Source: Enterocloster lavalensis (GTDB taxonomy: Bacteria; Bacillota; Clostridia; Lachnospirales; Lachnospiraceae). Taken from it: a stretch of 64,000 bases of DNA. The notes under the pieces are model-generated. The model did no database searches. It saw only the letters and a list, made by a program, of their open reading frames with translations, and was not told the DNA's origin. Location of the stretch: positions 46,807 to 110,806 of the forward strand of contig NZ_CABJCG010000020.1 of assembly GCF_902364025.1 (NCBI RefSeq), in the 5' to 3' direction. Made by a program: the position numbers and the translations under genes. Positions 8,959 to 17,423 of the stretch are shown here, piece by piece (position 1 is the stretch's first letter; every line of letters starts with the position of its first letter).

Positions 8959-9897
8959 GTGGACAGACGGGTTGTAGTGCTGGGCAGTTGCAGCGTGTGC
9001 CATGTGTTCGCCTCGCCGAATCTGCCGAACCGGGGCGAGACGGTGATCGGGGACGATTACCACATCGTGGTGGGCGGAAAAGGCTCCGGCCAGGCCATCG
9101 TGGCCTGCCGCCTGGGCAGCGAAGTGTTTATGCTGGAGCACCTGGGAGACGACGCCTACGGGCGCAGGGAGAAAGAGTCCTACCGGGAGATGGGCATCCA
9201 CACGGAGTATGTGTACCTGGATAAGGACTGCCCCACCGGCACAGGAGGCATTTTCCTGGACGCTCAGGGGCAGAATAAGATTATCATTGTGCCGGGAGCC
9301 AACAGCAATGTGAGCTGCCGGGATATCGACAATATGCGGGAGGTGTTGCAGGGGGCCAAGATTCTGGGGACCCAGTTCGAGGTTCCGGCCGCCACCGTGG
9401 ACTACGCCATCCGCACGGCGGACGGGATGGGGGTGCGGACTCTGCTGGATCCCGCGCCGGTGACGGCCTTTGACGAGAGCCTGTACCCGCACATTTCCAT
9501 CATCAAGCCCAACGAGTGCGAGGCCGCGGAGCTGACCGGAATCCGGGTGGAGGACACAGACAGCGCAGCCAGAGCAGGAAAATGGTTTCTGGACAAGGGC
9601 GTGAAGGAGGCCGCCATCATCACCCTGGGCGAGAAGGGGGCCGTGCTGGTCACCAGGCAGGGCGTGAAGCATTTCCCGGGCCTGACCGTGAAAGCGGTGG
9701 ACACCGGCGGCGCGGGCGACACCTTCGCGGGCGCGCTTCTGGCCGCCCTCAGCCGGGACTGGCCATTGGAGAAATCCATCCGCTACGCCCAGTGCGCCTC
9801 CGCCATCTGCGTGACCCGCACCGGGTCCTACTCCATGACGCGGCAGGAGGAAGTGGACCGGCTCTTCGCCGAGACCTACCCCTGCGAGGCGGTGTGA
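8959..9897 (+). CDS. PfkB-family sugar kinase (ribokinase-like)
   Basis: A 312-residue PfkB/ribokinase-family kinase. The N-terminal signature [15 protein letters not shown] (about 35-49) and the C-terminal catalytic motif [13 protein letters not shown] (about 249-261, with the base Asp in GAGD) are both intact. It starts at a GTG 14 bases after the aldolase stop. In context with deoC it would phosphorylate ribose, deoxyribose or a nucleoside released after import; ribokinase versus deoxyribokinase or nucleoside kinase cannot be separated by eye. Confidence 0.87.
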   Translation: MDRRVVVLGSCSVCHVFASPNLPNRGETVIGDDYHIVVGGKGSGQAIVACRLGSEVFMLEHLGDDAYGRREKESYREMGIHTEYVYLDKDCPTGTGGIFLDAQGQNKIIIVPGANSNVSCRDIDNMREVLQGAKILGTQFEVPAATVDYAIRTADGMGVRTLLDPAPVTAFDESLYPHISIIKPNECEAAELTGIRVEDTDSAARAGKWFLDKGVKEAAIITLGEKGAVLVTRQGVKHFPGLTVKAVDTGGAGDTFAGALLAALSRDWPLEKSIRYAQCASAICVTRTGSYSMTRQEEVDRLFAETYPCEAV

Positions 9898-9943
9898 GGC
9901 CGGACTGCGGCGGCGCGGCCGGCAAATAGAAAGGAGAGCGATT

Positions 9944-10603
9944 ATGGACCGAACGAAAATTTTTCAGGCGGTGGACCACACCCTGCTGGCGCAGACCGCC
10001 ACATGGGAGGAAATCCGTCAGATTTGCGACGATGCGCTGGCCTGCCACACGGCCTCCGTGTGCATTCCCCCTTCCTATGTAAAGAGGGCGGCGGAGTACC
10101 TGGCCGGGCGTATGGCCGTGTGCACGGTCATTGGATTCCCCAACGGGTATCAGACCACGGCCGTGAAATGCTTTGAGACAAAGGACGCCCTGGACAACGG
10201 GGCGGACGAGATCGATATGGTGATCAATATCGGGGACTTAAAGGACAAAAATTACGCTGCGATTGAGGATGAGATCCGCAAATTAAAGGAAATCTGCGGG
10301 GAGAAAATCCTCAAGGTAATCATTGAGACCTGCCTGCTCACCGATGAGGAAAAAATCCAAATGTGCCAGATCGTCACCGCCTCCGGCGCTGACTTTATCA
10401 AGACGTCCACCGGTTTTTCCAAGGCCGGGGCAACATTTGACGACATTGCGCTGTTTGCGGCCCACGTGGGGCCGGGCGTGCGCATGAAAGCGGCCGGGGG
10501 AATCCGTTCCTTTGCGGACGCGGAGAAATTCATGGAGCTGGGAGCCAGCCGCCTGGGCACCAGCCGGATTGTGAAACTGGCCAAGGCGGAACAAAACAGT
10601 TGA
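9944..10603 (+). CDS. deoC: Deoxyribose-phosphate aldolase
   Basis: A 219-residue DeoC. The Schiff-base lysine is in [17 protein letters not shown] (about residues 148-164), and the second conserved lysine is in [12 protein letters not shown] (about 183-194); the N-terminal [15 protein letters not shown] matches the family. It cleaves 2-deoxyribose 5-phosphate to acetaldehyde and glyceraldehyde 3-phosphate. It ends the importer operon and gives the best evidence that the cluster serves deoxynucleoside or deoxyribose catabolism. AAAGGAGAG precedes the ATG. Confidence 0.93.
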   Translation: MDRTKIFQAVDHTLLAQTATWEEIRQICDDALACHTASVCIPPSYVKRAAEYLAGRMAVCTVIGFPNGYQTTAVKCFETKDALDNGADEIDMVINIGDLKDKNYAAIEDEIRKLKEICGEKILKVIIETCLLTDEEKIQMCQIVTASGADFIKTSTGFSKAGATFDDIALFAAHVGPGVRMKAAGGIRSFADAEKFMELGASRLGTSRIVKLAKAEQNS

Positions 10604-10833
10604 TCACAGGCCGCTTCCCGGCGGCCATGGCCCCACAGAGGGCCGGATCAAGCCGGATGTTTTGCCATGCGAGCGGCAAAATGACCGGCACCGCGGGACT
10701 GCCGCCCCGGACTGAGCCTCAAACGGGCTCACGAAGAGGAGGCGGCCGTGGGAATAAATTCATACTACCTACCTACCAAAATGGAGCCGTTCGGGGGACA
10801 ATCCCGGGCGGTTTCCGCTTTGTGCGGTAAAAC

Positions 10834-10862
10834 TTGCAACCTGCCTTAAAAAGCTGTATACT
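10834..10862 (+). promoter_or_regulatory. Promoter of the exonuclease/VanW gene group
   Basis: TTGCAA (10834-10839), 17-bp spacer, TATACT (10857-10862). The preceding stretch from 10604 has only a small hairpin (10660-10681) and no gene that I can support. The position of this promoter leaves only about a dozen bases before the ATG at 10881, supporting the downstream GTG start. Confidence 0.6.
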
Positions 10863-10913
10863 GAATGGCATAAAAAACACATGAGAACTGATACTATTAG
10901 AAAAGAGGATACA

Positions 10914-11648
10914 GTGACAAATTCATACGTTGCGATTGATATCGAGACCACGGGCCTGGAGCCAAGGCTGGATAAGATAACGGAAATTGCCGCCCTGCGG
11001 GTGGTGGACGGGGCGGTGGAAGGCCGTTTTGTGACTCTGGTGAACCCGGGACGGCCGCTGGGCGAGCGGATCGTGGAGCTGACGGGGATCACCGACGGCA
11101 TGCTGGCCGGGGCTCCGGCCATCGGGGACGTGATCGGACCTCTGGTGCGCTTTTGCGGGGACCTGCCTCTTCTGGGCCACAACATCCTGTTCGACTACAG
11201 CTTTTTGAAGCGGGCCGCCGTGAACCAGGGGCTGGATTTCCAGCGGGAGGGCATCGACACGCTGAACCTCTGCCGCGCGTTTATGCCCGGGGAGCACAAG
11301 AAGAACCTTTCCGCCGCCTGTGCATTTTACTGCATCGAGCAGGTGGAGGCCCACCGGGCGGAGGCGGACGCCTTAAGCGCCCATCTGCTTTACCAGAAAT
11401 TGCTGGAGGGCCGCGGGGAGGGCAGGGAGGAGCTGTTCACCCCGAAATCCTTGATTTACAAGGCAAAAAAGGAACAGCCCGTCACAAAAAGGCAAAAAGA
11501 ATACTTGCAGGATTTAATAAAATGTCATAGAATAGACGTAACTGTGCAGATCGATACCCTGAGCCGCAACGAGGCGTCCAGAATGATCGACAGGATTCTC
11601 TCACAGTACGGAAGAAAGGCAAAGATTAAAGAGGTGAATTTACAATGA
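10914..11648 (+). CDS. DnaQ-like 3'-5' exonuclease
   Basis: About 244 residues of DEDD exonuclease type. Exo I is AIDIETTGLEP near the N-terminus, Exo II is in LLGHNILFDYSFLK and Exo III is HRAEADALSAHLL (HxxxxD), so all metal-binding acids are present. A lysine-rich C-terminal extension of about 80 residues follows and could bind nucleic acid. I prefer the GTG at 10914, preceded by AGAGGA, over the ATG at 10881, which has no ribosome site. It resembles stand-alone epsilon-like proofreading or repair exonucleases; its partner is unknown. Confidence 0.82.
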   Translation: MTNSYVAIDIETTGLEPRLDKITEIAALRVVDGAVEGRFVTLVNPGRPLGERIVELTGITDGMLAGAPAIGDVIGPLVRFCGDLPLLGHNILFDYSFLKRAAVNQGLDFQREGIDTLNLCRAFMPGEHKKNLSAACAFYCIEQVEAHRAEADALSAHLLYQKLLEGRGEGREELFTPKSLIYKAKKEQPVTKRQKEYLQDLIKCHRIDVTVQIDTLSRNEASRMIDRILSQYGRKAKIKEVNLQ

Positions 11649-11755
11649 TTAACATGAGCGATCCGAAGATGAAAAAGATTATTTCCACCATTATTGTAGT
11701 CGTGCTGGTGTTGGCGATGATCGTACCGATGGCGTTAAGCGCGCTGATGTATTAA
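11645..11755 (+). CDS. Small single-span membrane protein (36 residues)
   Basis: The ATG overlaps the exonuclease stop codon (ATGA), and AGAGGTG lies 8 bases upstream. The product has a short charged start (MSDPKMKK) and one hydrophobic segment of about 20 residues rich in Ile, Val and Leu. It is followed 18 bases later by the VanW gene. Coupled translation and good signals make it likely real. The family is not recognised with certainty. Confidence 0.6.
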   Translation: MINMSDPKMKKIISTIIVVVLVLAMIVPMALSALMY

Positions 11756-11773
11756 GTTACAAGAGGAGCAGTT

Positions 11774-13309
11774 ATGAAAAAGAGAGTATGGAAGAACGGC
11801 CTCGCTGCTGCGGCCCTGGGTATGGGGCTTCTCGCGGCAATGCCGTCCATGGCGTTCGGCGCGCAGGTACTTCCGGAGGGACTGTACGTGGGTGAGCAGA
11901 GCCTGGGCGGCATGACTGAGGAGGAGGCGGAGAAGGCAGTGCAGGCCTATATCGACAACCTGACCGCGCTGCCTGTATCCGTGGATATAGATGGAACCAC
12001 AGTGGAGACGACCACCGGGGAGCTTGGGCTTACCTGGTCCAATCCCGATGTGGTGAAGGAGACTGCGGACCAGTACGAGTACGGAAGCCTGGTGAAGCAG
12101 TATATGGCGCGGAAGGATCTGGAACAGTCCCCCGTGAAACTGAGTCTTGAAGTTCAGACCGATCCCGCCAAAGTAAAAGCGTTTGTGGATGAGAAATGCC
12201 AGGGCTTTACCGCCCAGGCTCAGGATGCTTCCATCACCCGGGAGAACGGACAGTTTGTGATCACGGATTCCGTGGTGGGAGTGGCGGTAGACACGGCGGC
12301 CACGGAGGCGGCGTTAAACGAGGCCATCACAGCGGCGCTCGCGGATGGCGGCAGCACGCAGATTCAGGTAGCGGCCGCGGTGACGGAGCAGCAGCCCCGG
12401 ATCAAGACCGAGGACCTGGCCACCATCCAGGATGTTTTAGGCACATTTACAACTGATTTTTCCAGCAGCGGCGCGTCCCGCTCCACCAACCTGACGGTGG
12501 GGGCGGCCAAGATCAACGGCCATGTGCTGATGCCCGGGGAGACCTTATCCGGTTATGAATGTTTACAGCCCTTCACCACGGCCAACGGCTACCGCACGGC
12601 GGCAGCCTACGAGAACGGCCAGGTGGTGGACAGCGTGGGCGGCGGCGTCTGCCAGATCGCGACCACCCTGTACAACATGGCGCTGAACGCGGAGCTTGAG
12701 ATCACCCAGCGGCAGAACCACTCCATGATCGTCACCTACGTGAAGCCCTCCAAGGATGCGGCCATCGCGGGCACCTACAAGGACATCAAGTTCACCAACA
12801 ACTACAGCACCCCCGTTTACGTGGAGGGCTATACTGAGGGAAAGAAGCTGACCTTTACGGTGTACGGCAAGGAGACCAGGCCCGCGAACCGCAGGGTTGA
12901 GTACGTTTCCGAGACTCTGGGCACCACCAGCCCCGGCGAACCGCAGCAGATCGTGGACAATTCTCTGGCGCCCGGCGCCAGGGTGAAGGTGCAGTCCAGC
13001 CACACCGGACTGCGTTCCAGGCTGTGGAAGGTGGTCTACGTGGACGACGTGGAGACGGAGCGCACTCTGCTGCACACGGATACCTACAACGCGTCCAAAG
13101 CCATTTACCGCGTCGGCCCGGCAGTGCCTGCGGAAGCGCCGGTTGAGACCCCGGCAGCGCCCACGGAGACTCCGGTGGTTGAACCTGTGACCGGTGTGGA
13201 CGGAGGTCCCGGCGTATCGCCGGCCCCCAGCCCGGAACCGGCTCCCGGCCCGGGGCCCGATCCGGCCCCCGCCACTGATCCGGCGGGTCAGCCGGGAGGT
13301 CCCCAATGA
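11774..13309 (+). CDS. Secreted VanW-family protein
   Basis: A 511-residue exported protein. A signal peptide (about 1-30, ending near MAFGA) is followed by a peptidoglycan-binding-type region (LYVGEQSLGGMTEEEAEKAV, as in YkuD-associated PG_binding_4 repeats) to about 215, then the VanW domain with INGHVLMPGETLSGYE and GGGVCQIATTLYNMALN (about 258-310), and a C-terminal Pro/Glu/Thr-rich tail from about 450. VanW is named from vancomycin-resistance clusters but its reaction is unknown; the domain and location point to the cell envelope. The stop overlaps the next start. Confidence 0.85.
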   Translation: MKKRVWKNGLAAAALGMGLLAAMPSMAFGAQVLPEGLYVGEQSLGGMTEEEAEKAVQAYIDNLTALPVSVDIDGTTVETTTGELGLTWSNPDVVKETADQYEYGSLVKQYMARKDLEQSPVKLSLEVQTDPAKVKAFVDEKCQGFTAQAQDASITRENGQFVITDSVVGVAVDTAATEAALNEAITAALADGGSTQIQVAAAVTEQQPRIKTEDLATIQDVLGTFTTDFSSSGASRSTNLTVGAAKINGHVLMPGETLSGYECLQPFTTANGYRTAAAYENGQVVDSVGGGVCQIATTLYNMALNAELEITQRQNHSMIVTYVKPSKDAAIAGTYKDIKFTNNYSTPVYVEGYTEGKKLTFTVYGKETRPANRRVEYVSETLGTTSPGEPQQIVDNSLAPGARVKVQSSHTGLRSRLWKVVYVDDVETERTLLHTDTYNASKAIYRVGPAVPAEAPVETPAAPTETPVVEPVTGVDGGPGVSPAPSPEPAPGPGPDPAPATDPAGQPGGPQ

Positions 13310-13908
13310 GGACAGCCGGACAGGGCCCCCAGGGCTTTGAAACGCGCGACGGTGAAATGAGACCCGGACAGGACCTGATCATGGCGGGATACGCCGGTCT
13401 GGACGGAGCCTGCGGCATTGCCCGGGCGCGCCGGGAGGAGCTGGAGCGCAGATTCTGCAGCGCGTTTTTAAAACAGCTGGCCGGTCCCACGGAATCTTCG
13501 CCCGCCGTATGGGCAGAGGAACACCTGGGAGCGGATATAACAGCTTATGAAGGATTGGGAGAGGGCGGCGTATTAGCTGCCCTCTGGAATTTATCAGGGG
13601 TTTTTAACGCGGGCATCGAGTTCGACCTGCGCCGGATTCCCATCCGCCAGGCCACGGTGGAGATTTGCGAGCTTTACGGGCTGAACCCCTACCGGCTGCG
13701 CTCGGGCGGAGGCTTTGTGGCCGCCGCGGACAATGGCGGGCGGGCGGTGCGCGCCCTGGAGGCGGCGGGGATACCGGCCGCGGTGATCGGAAGCGTGATC
13801 CCGGGTACGGCCCGCAGGATGAGTCACGGCGGCGAGAGCGCCGGTTTTCTGGAGCGGCCCCAGCCGGATGAATATGATAAGATATGCGGCGATGAGCGGC
13901 AGACATAG
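13306..13908 (+). CDS. AIR synthase-related C-terminal-domain protein
   Basis: A 200-residue protein starting inside the VanW stop (ATGA). It resembles the C-terminal half of AIR synthase / HypE-type proteins: GEGGVLAALWNLSG (about 86-99), then the DLRRIPIRQATVEICELYGLN segment and the GGGFVAAADNGGRAVRALEAAGIPAAVIG region. The ATP-binding N-terminal half found in full-length HypE and PurM is absent, so it is unlikely to be a complete enzyme. Translational coupling with the VanW gene suggests joint function. Role unknown. Confidence 0.65.
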   Translation: MRTAGQGPQGFETRDGEMRPGQDLIMAGYAGLDGACGIARARREELERRFCSAFLKQLAGPTESSPAVWAEEHLGADITAYEGLGEGGVLAALWNLSGVFNAGIEFDLRRIPIRQATVEICELYGLNPYRLRSGGGFVAAADNGGRAVRALEAAGIPAAVIGSVIPGTARRMSHGGESAGFLERPQPDEYDKICGDERQT

Positions 13909-13926
13909 AAAAGAGGAGAGGAAATT

Positions 13927-14409
13927 ATGAGAGAACGTATACTTGCGGTTATGGAGAAAAACAGCAGAATTGATATAAAAGATCTGGCGATCCTGCTGGG
14001 CGAGAGCGAGGTGGCGGTGGCCAACGAGATCGCGCAGATGGAGAAGGAGCACATCATCTGCGGCTACCACACCCTGATCAACTGGGACAATACCAGCGAC
14101 GAGAAGGTGGTTGCCTTAATCGAGGTGAAGGTGACGCCCCAGAGAGGCATGGGCTTTGACAAGATCGCGGAGCGGATTTACCAGTTCAGCGAGGTGGAGG
14201 CCGTGTACCTGATGAGCGGTTCCTTTGACTTCACCGTATTCATCGAGGGCAAGACCATGCGCCAGGTGGCGCAGTTCGTATCCGAGCGCCTGGCGCCCAT
14301 GGAGTCTGTTCTGAGCACGGCAACCCACTTTGTACTGAAAAAGTATAAGGACCACGGCACCATCATCAGCGATCCGGTGCAGGACGAAAGGATGTTGATT
14401 ACCCCATGA
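13927..14409 (+). CDS. Lrp/AsnC-family transcriptional regulator
   Basis: A 160-residue regulator with a winged HTH (about 1-50, DLAILLGESEVAVANEIAQME) and a RAM ligand/oligomerisation domain (about 65-140, VALIEVKVTPQRGMGFDKIAERIY and YLMSGSFDFTVFIEG). Such proteins form octamers and sense amino acids. Its stop overlaps the ATG of the aminotransferase gene, so the pair is cotranscribed and the regulator probably senses the aminotransferase's substrate or product. Confidence 0.88.
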   Translation: MRERILAVMEKNSRIDIKDLAILLGESEVAVANEIAQMEKEHIICGYHTLINWDNTSDEKVVALIEVKVTPQRGMGFDKIAERIYQFSEVEAVYLMSGSFDFTVFIEGKTMRQVAQFVSERLAPMESVLSTATHFVLKKYKDHGTIISDPVQDERMLITP

Positions 14410-15575
14410 GAAATCCATTATCCGATAAAATCGTGCAGATTCCCCCTTCCGGGATCCGCAAATTTTTCGACATTGTCAGCGAGATGAGCGACGCCATCTC
14501 CCTGGGCGTGGGCGAGCCGGATTTTGACACGCCCTGGCATATCCGCGAGGAGGGCATCTATTCCCTGGAAAAAGGACGCACCTTCTACACCTCCAACGCA
14601 GGCCTGCGGCCTTTGAAAGTGGAAATCTGCGAGTATTTGAAGCGCCGCTGCGACGTGCTCTACGACCCGGACCACGAGGTGCTGGTCACCGTGGGCGGCA
14701 GCGAGGCCATCGACATCGGCCTGCGCGCCATGTTAAACCCGGGCGACGAGGTGTTGATTCCCCAGCCCAGCTACGTGTCCTACATGCCCTGCGTGGTGCT
14801 GGCGGACGGCGTTCCGGTCGTCATTGAGCTGGAGGAGAAGGATCAGTTCAAGCTGACCCCGGAAAAGCTTCTGGAGAAGATCACCGACAAAACCAAAATC
14901 CTGGTGCTCCCCTTCCCCAACAACCCCACCGGCGCCATTATGGAGAAGGAAGAACTGGAAGAAATTGCCAGAATTGTCATTGAGAAGGATCTTTTTGTCA
15001 TCTCCGACGAGATCTATTCTGAGCTTACATACAGCCAGCGCCACCACACCATCGCCGCGTTTCCCGGCATGAAGGAGCGGACCATCCTGATCAACGGCTT
15101 CTCCAAGGCCTACGCCATGACCGGCTGGCGTCTGGGTTACGCCTGCGCTCCGGCAAACATTCTGGAGCAGATGTTAAAGATCCACCAGTACGCTATCATG
15201 TGCGCGCCCACCACCAGCCAGTACGCGGCCATCTCGGCCATGAAAAACGGCGACGGCGACGTGGCTATGATGCGCGAGTCCTACAACCAGCGCCGCCGCT
15301 ATCTGCTCCATGCATTTAAGGAGATGAACATCGACTGCTTCGAGCCCCTGGGGGCCTTCTATACCTTCCCCAATATCAGCCGGTTCGGCATGAGCTCGGA
15401 GGAATTTGCCACCACCCTGCTGAAGGAGGAGAAGGTGGCCGTGGTTCCCGGCACCGCCTTCGGAGACTGCGGGGAGGGCTTTGTCCGCATCTCCTACGCC
15501 TACTCCCTGGAGAACTTAAAGGAAGCCTTAGGCCGCATCGGACGTTTTGTGAGCCGGCGTGACGGAAAGGCGTGA
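14406..15575 (+). CDS. PLP-dependent class I/II aminotransferase
   Basis: A 389-residue fold-type I aminotransferase. PLP lysine is in INGFSKAYAMTGWRLGY (about 229-245); the upstream FPNNPTGAIM (about 173-182) gives the cofactor-binding Asn, VISDEIYSELTY the Asp and Tyr, and FVRISYAYS (about 362-370) the substrate-carboxylate Arg. It resembles the aspartate/aromatic aminotransferase group of Firmicutes commonly found next to an Lrp gene. Exact amino acid is not determinable by eye. Confidence 0.9.
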   Translation: MRNPLSDKIVQIPPSGIRKFFDIVSEMSDAISLGVGEPDFDTPWHIREEGIYSLEKGRTFYTSNAGLRPLKVEICEYLKRRCDVLYDPDHEVLVTVGGSEAIDIGLRAMLNPGDEVLIPQPSYVSYMPCVVLADGVPVVIELEEKDQFKLTPEKLLEKITDKTKILVLPFPNNPTGAIMEKEELEEIARIVIEKDLFVISDEIYSELTYSQRHHTIAAFPGMKERTILINGFSKAYAMTGWRLGYACAPANILEQMLKIHQYAIMCAPTTSQYAAISAMKNGDGDVAMMRESYNQRRRYLLHAFKEMNIDCFEPLGAFYTFPNISRFGMSSEEFATTLLKEEKVAVVPGTAFGDCGEGFVRISYAYSLENLKEALGRIGRFVSRRDGKA

Positions 15576-15580
15576 TTTAG

Positions 15581-16090
15581 ATGATGAACATTGTACTTCT
15601 GGAGCCCGAGATGCCGGCCAACACCGGCAACATCGGCCGCACCTGCGTGGCCACCGGCACCCGGCTCCATCTGATCGAACCCCTGGGCTTCAAGCTCAAC
15701 GAGAAAGCCATCAAGCGCGCGGGGCTGGACTACTGGGATAAGCTGGACGTGCAGGTCTACGCCGATTACCAGGACTTCCTGGACCGCAATCCCCAGGCGA
15801 TCGGCAACCTGTATTTTGCCACCACCAAGGCGCACCGGCTCTACACCGAGCCCGCCTACCGGCCGGACTGCTATCTGATGTTCGGCAAGGAGAGCGCGGG
15901 AATCCCGGAGGAAATTCTGGTGGCCAACGAGCCTTACTGCGTGCGGATTCCCATGTGGGGCGAAATCCGTTCCCTGAATCTGGCCAATTCCGTGTCCATT
16001 GTGCTTTATGAGGCGCTGCGGCAGAACCGGTTCGGGGAGCTCAACCCGGCGGGGCAGCTTCACCGCCTGCACTGGAACGGGGAAAACTGA
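15581..16090 (+). CDS. trmL: tRNA (cytidine/uridine-34 2'-O)-methyltransferase
   Basis: A 169-residue SPOUT-class methyltransferase with a C-terminal trefoil knot. Diagnostic parts are EPEMPANTGNIGRTC near the N-terminus (about 7-21), LMFGKESAGIPEEIL (about 100-114) and the knot sequence IPMWGEIRSLNLANSVSIV (about 124-142). Family members methylate the wobble ribose of tRNA-Leu isoacceptors using S-adenosylmethionine. Length is close to E. coli TrmL. Start may be 15581 or the adjacent ATG at 15584. It ends at a strong terminator. Confidence 0.92.
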   Translation: MMNIVLLEPEMPANTGNIGRTCVATGTRLHLIEPLGFKLNEKAIKRAGLDYWDKLDVQVYADYQDFLDRNPQAIGNLYFATTKAHRLYTEPAYRPDCYLMFGKESAGIPEEILVANEPYCVRIPMWGEIRSLNLANSVSIVLYEALRQNRFGELNPAGQLHRLHWNGEN

Positions 16091-16125
16091 TTCTATCACT
16101 GTGTAAACACACCCATACCCAAAAG

Positions 16126-16178
16126 CGGGGCAGACGCGATTCCGGACCGGTCCGGAATTGCGGTCTGCCCCGTTCTTT
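16126..16178 (+). terminator. Rho-independent terminator after trmL
   Basis: A nearly perfect stem of over 20 bp (from 16126 inward and 16172 outward, closing around the GGACC/GGTCC centre) is followed by TTCTTTT. Confidence 0.9.
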
Positions 16179-16297
16179 TGATGCAGCGCCGTCCCATTCA
16201 CCACTATTCGCTCATATTCTCCCTGTTCCCTTCATACCCTAGAAGTAGCTGAAACGGCACTTCCCGTTTCGACTAGTTAGAGTGTGGAGGGGTTGAA

Positions 16298-17308
16298 ATG
16301 AACGAGAAGTATGTGGAAGCGCTGGAACAATATGAACTGGAAATCTTTTCCGTCCGCAAGGGCCGCGGGTCCTGGATCTGCGAGACGGAGGACGGCTGCA
16401 AATTGCTGAAGGAATACCGGGGAACCGTAAAACGTCTGGAATTTGAGGACCAGGTCCTGGACCAGTTGGATACCGGCGGCGCACTGCGGGCGGACCGCTA
16501 TGTCCGCAACCGGGAGGGCAGCCTTCTGTCCATCGCCGGGGACGGGACGCGCTATGTGTTAAAGGACTGGTTTCTGGACCGGGAATGCGACTTGAAGGAT
16601 AACCGGGAGATCCGCCTGGCGGCCTCCCGGCTGGCTATGCTGCACAAAAGCCTGCGCAGGGTGCCGTTTCAGGAGGAGTGGAACATGGGCTCCATCCTGA
16701 TCGAACCGTTGGAGACCGAGCTGGAGCGCCACAACCGGGAGCTGCAGCGGGCCAGGAACTACATACGGGGCAAGCGGAAAAAGTCTGAATTCGAGCTCTG
16801 CGTGATCGGCAATTACAATATGTTTTACGAGCAGGCGGTCCAGGCGGTGGAGGGACTAAAAGGGCTGTGGGAGGAAACCAGGGCCGCCTCCCTGGACGGT
16901 GAGGATTCAAAACCCCTGTACCTGTGCCACGGGGACTTAGACCAGCATCATCTGCTCATGGGAGACGGCTATACCGCCATCATCGAGTACAACCGGATGC
17001 ATCTGGGCGTGCAGTCCACGGACCTGTACCGCTTCATGCGCAAGGTCATGGAAAAACACAACTGGAACGTGGACCTGGGCCGCTCCATGATGGATGCCTA
17101 CGAGCGCGTGCTGGACATGAGCTCCAAGGAGATGCGCTGCCTGTACTATATGTTTTTGTATCCGGAGAAATATTGGAAGCAGATCAATTTTTACTACAAC
17201 GCAAACAAAGCCTGGATTCCGGCCCGCAATATCGAGAAGCTGCGCAGTCTGGAAGAACAGCAGCCGGTGAGAAACCGTTTTTTGGAACAGATATTTGCGG
17301 GGATATGA
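16298..17308 (+). CDS. CotS-like spore-coat / aminoglycoside-phosphotransferase-fold protein
   Basis: A 336-residue protein with the CotS-family pattern: small-residue N-lobe, then LCHGDLDQHHLLMG (about 207-220), which corresponds to the catalytic HGD loop of APH-fold kinases. The later metal-binding DFD motif appears as EYN (about 228-230), so catalytic activity is uncertain. CotS proteins are found on the spores of Bacilli and Clostridia, supporting a spore-forming host. GGAGGGG precedes the ATG. Monocistronic by context. Confidence 0.78.
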   Translation: MNEKYVEALEQYELEIFSVRKGRGSWICETEDGCKLLKEYRGTVKRLEFEDQVLDQLDTGGALRADRYVRNREGSLLSIAGDGTRYVLKDWFLDRECDLKDNREIRLAASRLAMLHKSLRRVPFQEEWNMGSILIEPLETELERHNRELQRARNYIRGKRKKSEFELCVIGNYNMFYEQAVQAVEGLKGLWEETRAASLDGEDSKPLYLCHGDLDQHHLLMGDGYTAIIEYNRMHLGVQSTDLYRFMRKVMEKHNWNVDLGRSMMDAYERVLDMSSKEMRCLYYMFLYPEKYWKQINFYYNANKAWIPARNIEKLRSLEEQQPVRNRFLEQIFAGI

Positions 17309-17336
17309 GGAGCGTTAAGGACCTCCGGGGGCGAAT

Positions 17337-17366
17337 TTGTACTTCCTTTTTCTGGTGGGGTATAGT
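17337..17366 (+). promoter_or_regulatory. Promoter of the phosphoglucomutase gene
   Basis: TTGTAC (17337-17342), 18-bp spacer, TATAGT (17361-17366), about 50 bases before the start of transcription-proximal coding sequence. Confidence 0.5.
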
Positions 17367-17423
17367 ATAATCTTAATCAGAAATACCCAGCGGAAAGGCT
17401 GAAACAGAAGGGAGTATGATGCT

